From Microvelia longipes (lineage: Eukaryota; Arthropoda; Insecta; Hemiptera; Veliidae), in assembly GCA_018340805.1 (NCBI GenBank), contig JACMZG010001870.1, positions 52,140,658-52,204,657 of the forward strand: a stretch of 64,000 nucleotides of DNA. The letters run 5' to 3'. Position numbers and translations under genes: made by a program. Of the stretch, positions 16,125-27,800 are shown in pieces. Positions within the stretch are counted from its first letter, which is position 1; the number at the start of each line of letters is the position of its first letter. Below the pieces are notes generated by a model. It did not search any database. It was not told where the DNA came from and saw nothing but the letters and a program-made list of their open reading frames with translations.

Positions 16125-16130
16125 TTTATT
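16125..16130 (-). terminator. Candidate polyadenylation signal AATAAA for the sulfatase-like gene
   Basis: On the minus strand AATAAAATAAAA follows the TGA stop at 16150 by about 20 bases. The position and exact hexamer fit a 3'-end signal, giving a very short 3' UTR. AT-rich sequence makes chance matches common. Confidence 0.45.
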
Positions 16131-16149
16131 AAATTTGGTCTCGGTTTCT

Positions 16150-18047
16150 TCAGAAAGTTTTAGTAGGATTTGTTTTGTGATGTTTCATCTGCCAAGATTT
16201 AGTAATTCGCTTGGTAGTTACATCAAGATTACCTGTTTCTTTTGCTTCAAAATAAAGTTTAGTCGATTTCATATTTGTTATTAGTGTATTTGGAGTGTTT
16301 GTAATTTTCGTCTCTCCTTGCTTTGTGGTTTCTATATTTGCAGTAGTAATTTTAAAGGTGATCTCTGATTTCGTCTGGAATTCTTCTTCGACGTCACCAG
16401 GTGTTGTAGGTTTGATTTGCTTGAGAGCCGCAGTAGAGCCAGTTATACCACAGAACATTATTGGCTGAGAACAACTTGACGAATAAGACTTAAGTTCATT
16501 CGGCAGTTTAGGTTTTTCGATACTCGTAGTCGAGGAAGACAAATGCTTCAAGAATAGCGTCAAAGGAATGTAACTCTCAGAAGGGTCGCCGTTTTCCGTT
16601 CGCGATGCTTTTATCATACTGCCTTTTAAATTGTTTAACGTTTTCTGTTCTAGTACCAATGGATTGCTGTTAAGTTCTTCGTAAGGAGTAATTAGTTCGC
16701 AAGAAGTAACGCAAAAATCACAACTGTCGTTATTTCCGGTTGGAAAAGAAGGTTCCTCTTTGGAGCAAATCTTCAGGGACTTTATCGAAGGGGCATAATC
16801 GAGGTCGTGAATAGTATCATCTTCATTGCATTTCGTTGCTTCGAGATTTGGCAGGTTAATTGAATTGTCATCATTTTTTGTTGTTAGCCATTGATCCTCA
16901 ACTAAATGTCTATTTTTCTGATTTGCAATCAAAGTTCTGCAAGTCGAACTCCCTTTAGAAGTACGAAAGCAAGAAGTAAGATCCTCATTATCTGGGTAGA
17001 GAGTATGGAGAGTAGAATGAGGTTTGGCTGTTTTTGCATGAGTAGTTCTGGGTTCTGTTTTAGGAAGTTGGCTAGTAATCCCATCAGAGTCAACGCCAGT
17101 AGGAAAAAAACTCGAACTTGAGCAAGGAGTAATTTCTGACCAAGGGCATCTGATTGTAGAATCACTATCAACAGGATAATTACTAATGTTCAACGGATTG
17201 GTCGAACCTATGGGTTGCCATGTTGGATGCTGCTTAGTCATAGTAATATAAACACTCGAGGGATATTGACTAATTGCAGGTTTGCTGGTATCATTACGGC
17301 ACTGTATAGTTACAGCGCTGCCTTCCCTTTTCATACAAGAAATGGCCCTACCAACAGGATATTTCCTTATGATATTGCTTGAACGAGTGGTGGCCATGGA
17401 TTCCCATGATATTATAGGTTGCTTATTAATAGTCTTATTAGTTTCTGATTGTGTGAACATTTCATAACTCGAGCGAGATTGGTTTGTAAACCAATCTCCA
17501 AATTGTTGACCTGTAGATTCCCCAACAGGTAAATTAATCGGAGGATAGTATTCATATGGTGATCTTGTGTTAGTTGTCTGATCTATAGTAGATGAAACAA
17601 CATCTAAGCTAACAATAGGAGAAGTTTCAACAGATGTTTTCTCTAATTTTAAAGCAGTAGAATTAATCCCGACACAACTTCCTTCATCAGTAACATCTTC
17701 AAGTCCAACTTCACTTTCCTCGCCAGTGTCAGGCTCATAATCTAAATCAATGTCCCATGTAGAAGAGATCCTAGGAAATTCCGTTTTTAGATGAGACGGT
17801 ACTGGATTAGAACCTTCGCTAATGAAAAAAGGATCAAAACTCAATAGATCACTTACAGTAGAATAATCTATTTCGTTAAAGTCATCTGCAGTAGCGCCCT
17901 CTGGTTTCATTTGATGTCGGTTTCCCTCATGCTTTATACTTTCATAATTAAAACTTTCTGTTACATTACTGATAACTGCATCATGTTCTCTATGTTTTGT
18001 CATGTTATTTACCAATTTCTCTTCATTAATTGGTAAAATCTGGGTTC
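16150..18047 (-). CDS. IDS-like: Exon 9 of the sulfatase-like gene: 631-residue disordered C-terminal tail
   Basis: The exon follows TTTTTTAG and starts with two bases that complete the split Gly codon from exon 8 (Q-F-G|G-T-Q-I-L-P). It stays open for 631 codons to TGA. Animal IDS ends shortly after the residues encoded by exon 8, so this tail is extra. It is rich in Ser, Thr, Asn and Glu, with scattered Cys and many N-x-S/T sequons. It has an acidic stretch near its start (DIDLDYEPDTGEESEVGLED) and a Lys/Thr-rich end. I recognise no domain. The uninterrupted frame and fitting splice phase support it as coding. Confidence 0.8.
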
Positions 18048-21000
18048 CTAAAAAATAATTATTACGATTGAAAAGGCAAATCTAATGTATTATAATCAGA
18101 AAATTATTCGGGAAAAGGTATCGAGAGAAAAGGACAAGTTAAATGTGAAGGTTTAGCATTCAACAAAATGGCTTAAATTCAGTCGTACAGAATTATTCTG
18201 TAAATATTTTACCCATTTTTTTTCAAATCTAAGCAGAAGGACTTTGAACTTTTCCCTCCGCGCTTTTAAGGCACTTTAACAAAACAAAAGCCAACCATTA
18301 AAACAAATTAAAATTAAAACATTGATTATTCATATTAGAGACTTTAAAAGGGATTTGATAATTGCAAGCCGGACTCGCTTCGCTCATCTTTTTTTGCCAT
18401 TTGATTTCAATCAATTTATGTGTAATGATCTTGGACTGAAGTCGTTGATCTTTGATCAACCAAGTATAATACTCACACTCTAATTTTCTAACCATTTTGT
18501 ACTCTGTTCACTTTCTCAGAATATGAAGACAACTCGATGTCGAGTAAGTATCCATTACAGTCCAAGAGCCGGACCTGAAGAAATATGACTCATTTAAAAT
18601 TAAATATTTCTAAAAATATACCTTAAATTATTAAGAAAAAACATGGTCTGCCTATCCAGAGTGGAACTCTTCATATGATTGCACATGCGTAAAATTTTAT
18701 AAAATCGCACAAAATTCAGTTTTCTTCAAATAAGTGGTTCCCTGTGGGTCGTGTGCAAAACATGAAGAGAGCATTTTTTAAAGGTAATAAAATGTTTTAT
18801 TAAACGAGTGTTTAATCATCAAAATTGGATGACTTCAGCCAAAGTTATGGCTCTTTCAAAAGCACTGAAAAAATGGGTAACTATTTATATGGGAAAATAT
18901 TGACTCTTTGTGTATGTTGGGCTATTTAACAAATGTCATAACTTTAGTTGTATTAATCCAATTTTGACGAAAAAACACTCGTTTTAAAGGAAATTTTATC
19001 AGCTTTAAAGAAAGTTCTCTTCATGTTTTGCACACGGCCAACAGGGAACCACTTATTACAAGAAAACTGGAATTTGTGCGATTTCCTAATATTTTGAGCG
19101 AGCGCATTCATATGAAGGGACTTTTCCTTTATAATTAAAGGTATATTTTCAGAAAAGTTTGATTTGAAGTAGTAAAAAAATAATCACATTTTTTAGGCCT
19201 GGCTCTTGAACTACTACTTAAGATTAGTTACCTATATGTATGTATATAGGTTGGTTTCCTATGCCAACGACTCTTCGTGTGAAGGGTCAAGAAATAGACG
19301 ACGTTTTGTGTGTGATCCTAACACAAAACGTCCTAACTTCTCAAGACGAATTTGATGAAGGATTCAAAACAGTGACGAAACGTCATTTTATTTCAATGAA
19401 GCAAAGACACAATATCAACCAACTTGTTTTGGTCAGAACATAAATACCAAACTGACTAGGTCTCGGTAAAGCCGATGGACACCTCCAGCCCTTGTTCAAC
19501 TTTTTTCTCAATGTGTCGACTAACGGACGAAAAGCAGGTCTAGTAACTAAATTTAAACACTCAGTGGGGTCTATCTTGAAATCATACAGTTCATCGGCAA
19601 CCACATTCGATTTAGACCACTTATCAGAGGAGTTAGTCAGTTTCACCCACTCTATGTATTTATACCTGAAAATAAATTGATTATAGACTAAACAAAAGGA
19701 AATGAGAAAATACATTGATTGAGTAATTTTGTTAAGAATGAATTGGCATCACAGTTGAATACATAATAAAATATGTATTCAACTATTTTTTATCTTTCAC
19801 ATTTAGTGGTAAATTTCTAAAAGCAGCATTAACAAATGGCACCATTCTAAAAGTTCCTCTAGGTATAGTAATACTTGTTCTTTGGATAAGGAACAAAGCT
19901 TTTAGAATATGATTGATGAAAGTCTTGCGAAATCCCTTAAAATTCTAATATTCCATACTAGTTTCTTTGCTAAATTATAGTTCTAAACCAACACCCTTTT
20001 TTTCATAAATCCACTCAAATTACTAAAAAATGGTCACAAGGCCCTTGGAGCCTGACCATGGACTTGGCGATAAACGTAAAAAATTGTTTCATAACGTATA
20101 AACAAACCAATAATTTATAAATATTTTTTAATATATAATATAAATTAAGTAGGGAAACAAATGGGATTTCTGTCAGACATGGGATGCAGTTCATATTTCT
20201 TCCATCTGGGAGTTTACTTAAATTTTGCAATGAGTACAGCCATCTTGGTTAACCCTTGAAAAAGTAAACAAACTACTCAAGGTGCTCAACGTTTTTGTTT
20301 TTATTGCATTTATTTTTTTCATTTGTGTAAGAAATATTTTTGTCACATCTAGTGACGGGTTAGGCGGTTCTTCACATAAGAGGTTAGTTTAACTTTAAAT
20401 TACTTGAAACTAGCGGATTTTTAACTTCTTTCTTTAATCTGTTACTGTAAATTGCAGTTAAAAATTTGGTGTTACATAATATATGATATTTTATTGGGCT
20501 TTATCGTAGTTTAAGCCCAATAAATAACTACGATGTTATTAAAATTCCCAAGTATAACTTCTTTAGCTCACCCCTAAAGTATTTGTTTTTATTTTTTGGT
20601 TAGTATGTAGAAAATGTCGCAACTAAACCTATCATCTCTCTATTTAGTAAACTTTGTGTTACCTTTGAGTTCTGATAGCATAACCCATGATTCTAATGTC
20701 TTTTTTGAGAGGTTCTTCGCTATTAGACATCATACTGGGACTAAAACTCAGTCTTGGAACCTGACTGAATACGGCTTCTTTCCATGTCTGCACAAATGAA
20801 AAAACATACGTTGTTTGTAAATAAATTTTGCATTATTTGTTCTCACATGGCAATTGGCCATGAGTATTGCGGATTTTCAATGAGAAATGAACCTCGCCCA
20901 CTTGACTCGAATAGCCCTTTCAGAGCCACGCTTTTAACCGGCTTAGGAACATGAAGAACAATAACCCACTCGACCGCTTAATAAGAATGAATTTATTTCA

Positions 21001-24000
21001 TGTAATGACATAAATCTATGCATCTATTTTTCATTTGCATGTCAACATAGAATAATACTGAATATATATAGAAGAAGCACAACTGATAACATTAATGCTA
21101 GTTCACTGGTGGTCTTAAGTAATGCTGCCATCCTAAAAATAGAATATTTTCTCATTTCTCATAAGTTGGTAATAAATCCGATCACTGAATTATTGTTATA
21201 TTTTAAAAAAATGCTGGATTATTCAATAAATGCATATATTAGTGCATTATAATTTTTGAAGCATTTTCAATTGTATATAAACGTTTTTATTTATTTGCTA
21301 ACTTTATCTGGTTTTCTACTTACTTTTTCCTGTATATATTTTGTCTATTTATCAGATTTTTTCCTTTTTACTTTGATTAGGTGATACATTTTAATATTCT
21401 TCAATTTTCCCCTAAGGGGTGATAATGAATCTTACCTACAATTTATTTCTTCTTTATTAATTGTGAGTAATTCTTTTGAGCTTATTTTTGTAGATGTTGT
21501 ATTCCTGTTTATTACTTTTTCTATCAACTTATTGGATGTCATTTTTTGATTTATTACAGATGAATGATTATAACCAGTAGGGTAGAAACGTTTCCTTTAA
21601 TAACACAGTTTTTATTTATTTACCCTTTGGACCACAGCTCTCAAACCGATTCGACACAGGGTACAAACTTTTAGTTTTTTAGAAATTAAATACTGACCTG
21701 CATTTATGAACGTTCTTCATTGATGAATATTTATGATATACTTTTAAAATAATGTTTAGTTGTTAGGGTGTTACCCCTACTTAAGACCACCGGTGAACTG
21801 GCTTTCGTGTTATCAGCAGAATTCCATTGTTTCCAGTCCTAGGCTCCTTCTATACTAGTGGTATTTGTGGTAGGTTGGAATCATGCTCCATTGTATACAG
21901 CTGAGTTCTATGAGATACGACGTACAGGTCCTGCTCAATGAGGGCGGCTGTGATACGGGCATCACAGAAGGTAAAGAAAACGTCCTCAGTTTCGAAACTA
22001 CGGGTGTTTTCAAGTAACAATCAACTACGTTCATTGTTCAACTCCCTTTAAGCTCGATTTCAAGCCCTATTTATACAAACTCGTACAAATAGTGGCCTAT
22101 GATTGACTGATGGGAATAAAAATGCCCAAGTCAATTGGGGAGCTGGGAAAAATTAATGCAGCCTCTCATTGGTTCTTCTCCGTCGAGCTGAAGTTATAAT
22201 TAGAAAAATGGGTGTAATTTCAGGCATACAGAGCTGCCAGTATAAATAGACCATTTTTAAAAGTCTAGGACCATGTTTATTTTATATTTTTAAGTGTTAA
22301 ATGTGAGTGCATTTGAAATGTTAAGGAATCGAAAGTCCAAGCTGTATCGGTCCCTCTCTCTAATCCGCTTGTATGCCAACAACCTCAAAAGAAAACTTTT
22401 TGAAAATACAGTTGACATAGCAAAGTGCGTACTTCTATTCAAATGAAATAGTAGTATATAAAACACTAACAACTTACTGGATTGATAAAAGGCTTATTCA
22501 TCATTGTGTTAATGAGTGGTACGAGGCTTGTACCCTCAGTACACACACTCTGTGTACCAGAACCAGGTTCACATACAGGCATCTGATTTAAGCCAGCCAG
22601 TTCAACCAAGGTTGGAAACAAGTCCACAAGTTCAACCAGGTTGTAAGTTAATTTCCTAAACTTGATCCTTGTTGTTATGTCTGGTATGTAGAGTAATAAG
22701 GGAACTCTGATTGATTCGTCGTAGCAGGTGTGTCCTCCCCACAGGCCTCGCTCTCCTAGACTGCATCCTAGAAACCAAATGTTAAGGGGGCAAACATCTG
22801 TCACACAAGTCTGAGCATTACAAGGTGTGTAACTCTGGGTTCATCTATTAGATAGCGCACTAGACTGCACTACTTGTGTTTTCGTCAACTCGAAAAGGGT
22901 AAATTCATGATAAGAGTCATTAATGGCGTACTAATAAACTCTTATTTATACTTCAAAATACATTATTTATTCATTCAGAAACAAAAGTCTAAACCAGTTT
23001 GATTCGCTCCGATGCTTTTGAGAGAACATAACAGTTTTGTTCTCGAAAGTAACCAATAGACCGGCTGTGAAAAGATATTGGTTGCATTCAAAGGGTCTTT
23101 GTTGGTTCCTGAGGCGTAGCCGTGGAAGCCATGTAGTTAAATTCTCAATACTAAATATTGCTTAGCGATTTAGACTGATTTAATCCCGTGGTTTGTACAA
23201 GATTTACCCTTCAGAAGAGACAAAATACTATTCATAATAATAACAAAAACTTTGTTTATTTAGAATCCAAACATTTTTGATTTAACAAAAAATAATAATG
23301 TTTTGCCACGACTGATAATAACGTATAAAAACACAGTTAACATAATGATTTATTCAAAACACCAATAAATTAAAAAAACTGATTGCAAAGTCATGTTTAA
23401 AGGAACAGTGGTGCCAACTTAAATATTTGTAAAATGCGACTAAATAAAGATTTGCTATTTAAATGAAATCGGCAATACTGTATCATAAAGAATAACTAAT
23501 GCATAACTTGATGACAAGACAAGAAGGTACACATTACACCAGACAAATAAGTTATATTTTTTCAGTCTGGAAGAAATAAAAAACGTTTTGGTGGAACCAA
23601 AGAGACTTATACTACTAAAGAGAGGACTAGAGTTAAATAGCTCAGTGATATGGGGTCTGGTCGTGTGATAATATCCATTAGGTACCCTAACAGTACTTAC
23701 TCCTACAAGAATCTCACTAGAGAACGACTAGACTCCCCCCTTAGACGTAAAAGTTTGTGACAATGGTGGATTATGAGTAAAATTAGTTGGACGTAATCCA
23801 TTGTCAGTACTATTTACAATTAACGACGTTTCGGGAGCAGGACTTTAACCTAACTTCGTAGGCAGGTATCAACGACTTTGAAACCTTGTCTACGATGGGG
23901 CCTTCCCCGGTCTATATAGGGATCAGGGTTCCTTATATACCTCCTAACCCTAATCCCTATATAGACCGGGGAAGGCCCCATCGTAGACAAGGTTTCAAAG

Positions 24001-24741
24001 TGCATAACAAAGTCGTTGATACCTGCCTACGAAGTTAGGTTAACGTCCTAACACCCAACACTTGACTCACATACCGTCTTTCTCAAGACGAACCTGATGA
24101 TGGGAGAAGTACCTGCTCCCGAAACGTCGTTAATTGTAAATAGTACTGACACTGGATTACGTCCAACTAATTTTACTCATAGACTCCCCCCTTTTAAAAC
24201 CACTATTGGAGCACGTATCCTCCCTTTAGAAGGGTAAGTCTCATTGGGTAGATCCTACCCAATACTCTCACAGAAGGATTGTTATATGAAGGTAAAATAT
24301 ATGATAGATAAAAACCTTCATTTGCAAAAATACTAATAAAAGTACTATGGCAAATCGTAGGATGTATAAGTCAAGGAAACTCAAACCGTTACCATGGTCT
24401 CCAGTCAAAGCAATGATAGTGTTATCCATGAGATTCAAATCTTCCAGCTGATTCAGTATTTCGCCTATCATATCATCTATATACGTCAGGGTTGCAAAAT
24501 AACTATGTTTCACAGCCAGTGTTTCATTCACTGCAAAATCAAATCCATCATCATTTACTCAGCAAATTTAACTTATGTTTTACTCATTTACGTAAATAAT
24601 TTATGGTTTCAATAGGGATTGTACCCTCCCCAAGGTTGAGATTTTCGTACCAAGTTTGATTAAAAAAAATATTCATCTGTTCGATCCGTTTGATAGTGTG
24701 TTTATAATTTCCACTAGAAATACATACACATATTCTATACA

Positions 24742-24826
<85 letters not shown>

Positions 24827-27800
24827 TATATATAATATATATATATAATTTATATATAATATATTTTATATATATATATACTAAGTTTCACAAAACATAT
24901 TTCGTAATGTAACTCCAAATCGGATTTTGGACACCCCCCCCCCTCCACACGAGCCATCTCATTATGGAATGAGATGGCTTCGATGATGAGAAAGGCTTGA
25001 AACAGACTTATAATGCTAGAAGGACTAGACATTATAGATCAAGGACAAGAATCAAGGAAACCTACAGACTATGGTTTAGTTTAAAAATCTTGACAGGTCA
25101 GTTTAGACACCACTGATTCTTAAGAAAAAAATCCCTGCAAGAGGGAGCAGGAAAAACGATGTAAACAAATCAGGTTATTTTACCCGTATTTTCTTGGCGA
25201 TGTTTTTTTTCGTTTCTTTTTCTGTAGTTTTATTTTATAATATCATTTTAAGATTAATTTGAAAGTAGTTTTCAAAACGATGTAATCAATAGAAGATCCA
25301 CAAACAAAGTGAACGATTGCCAGGAAGAAGGTTTTTTCCCTACGGCGGTTATTGTGGTAGGGATTTTTTTCTCTTTTAAAGTGAGAGGTTGGCAGCATCT
25401 TCTCTGATTGGTCAATCCCCAAAATACTTATGACTTTGGGGATTTTTAAACTAAACGATAGACTGTATGTCTGACTTTGCCTGTACACAATAAACAACTT
25501 GAAATGGCAATGGAACAAACCTGGTAAAACTCCATAGGGAAAGGTCAGGTTAAGATTTTTGATATCTTGATACTTCTTATAATCATAGCAGAGGTGCCAC
25601 GACACAGCAGGCATACCACTTGGCCTCACTACATTCTTAGGACACACCATATTTTTCTTTGAATTAGGTTCTGCAACATTAATAAATATTAGATTTTCTT
25701 TTCTATACATGTTAGTCATTGATAATATTAAAAATCAGGTACGGGGTACCTCGGAACTTTTCCTCATTACATCGGATTCGCTACGCTCAGCCTCCCTGCT
25801 TCGCTCATCCTCAGGATGTACAATTCGCCAAATTTATACTGCAACATGTCTTCGGACTCGCTTCGCTCGTTTTCAGAAATACAGTTCGCCAAATTATACT
25901 GCAACATGCCATTGGACTCGCTCGTCTTCAGATAGTGAATGCATCCGCATCATTCTTAGCGGTCACCCATACACCACTGACCACACTCAATGGTCCTTAA
26001 TTTTTATAATCCAAAAAAAATCATTGATATACTTGTCGAATTGAAACAAACATTGTGCAACTATTTATTGCGTTAAGTGATACATTTTTACTAAATATAA
26101 ACTCAATTGGACCATTTCCCAATTTTTTACTATTTTGTAAAAAACGTACACAAGTCATTCAATAAAAATTGAACTAATGCTGATAATGAGATGAAACTTA
26201 GAGAAACTTATACAAAGTCACATGCGTGCCAAATCTCAATCCGATCGCATCGTTTTTCTGCGTTTTATGATTTTTTGAATTTTTGTTGTGTCATTATTGC
26301 GGGCTAATGACATCATACCTGAGTGCAATCACTGGATTGTTTCTCAATCAAGCGCACCAAGCCATTAAAACTGTGCTAACTCTAATACTTGTAACAATCA
26401 CAATTGTTGTTGTATTATTCAATAAATAAAATAAAAAAATAAAAAAAAAATAAATGACATCATAAAAAATTATTTTCTAAATAGCACAACTACAGTGGTA
26501 GACTGATTTTTGTACAAAGTTTGTCTGCCTCCGTGGCCGTGATCGTAAAGGCGTTCGATTTCGGCCCCGGAGGTCCGGGGTTCGCAGCCCGGGCTATGCT
26601 CTAAGATTTTATGAATAGTATTTGTATTAAAAAGATTTCGCCAACTTTAATTAATTCTTGGAGTGTAGTAGATCCAACCCACCTGAGGTGGTTCCCGCAG
26701 GGTTAATACCCTGATGGGCCGAAAGGCCCTAAAACGGGCATTTTATTATTTTTTTTAAATAGCACAACTACAGTGGTAGACTGATTTTTGTACAAAGTTT
26801 CAACTCTCTAGCAGCGCTACGATGATAGTAGACACACACATACATACAGACAGACAACTTTGCAAAAACCACTCAGGAGGCCTTAAAAACGTCTGAAACG
26901 GATAATTCCGTTTCGATTTTTTTTGCAAACACAATACTTTTCCTATATACCTACTGTATAAATGAGGAAAAGTAAAAATAGCTTAAGTCTGAGTAGAGGA
27001 CTAGATTTAGATGGTAACATCATAGAGATATTATTACTAGAGGGGCCCTATAGGTTAAATTGTGAAACATCGAAAAAGTAACCTGACCACCTTCGCTTAT
27101 AAATATAATCAAATAATCAGTACAAAAATACAATAACATATATAGTAAAACGTTAAAAATACAAATCAAAACACTATTAATGTACTGGAAACCAAAATAA
27201 ATTTAATAATTATAACCTTAACTCACTCTTAAAGGTTTCAATGAGGTTACAAAGAGCCCCTGAGAGCCCCAAAATGATGTTTCAGGCCTCTCAATATATT
27301 GAGATAGGCTTTGCCCCCTCTAGTATATATCTCTATATATACCAGAAGTATAAATAGAACCAGAGTAATAAGTAGACGTCAGAATTTGAGGCTTGTTTTA
27401 CTCTGATTTACTGCTAATATAGATTGAATTCATGTTTTTATCTACTCCTTTTATTGTAAGTTCTACATACAGTCTTGTTACCTCACACTGTAAATGTGCT
27501 TTTACTCCCTAGGGAAGAAAAGTGAAAGTGTTGCCAACTTGACAGAATTTTTTAGTAAAATTTTTAGGAATTTTAGGAAATTTTTAGGATTTTTTTCGGT
27601 GTTATGTTGGTACTACGGGTAGAATATACAATACACACACGCTAATGTTTGAATTACAAATATAGTATTACACATTATTCTATTGACAGCTTACAATAAA
27701 ATAATGTGAAGATAGTGGCTTTATTCTCTCTTCATCAGAGTAATTGACATGGTAAGAATAAACTAAACTAACACAATAACAATTAAGGAGCTGAAGAATA

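Noticed and set aside
25709..26044. Plus-strand frames of 93 and 111 codons
   Set aside because: They lie wholly inside a family A element and similar frames are broken in the other copies.
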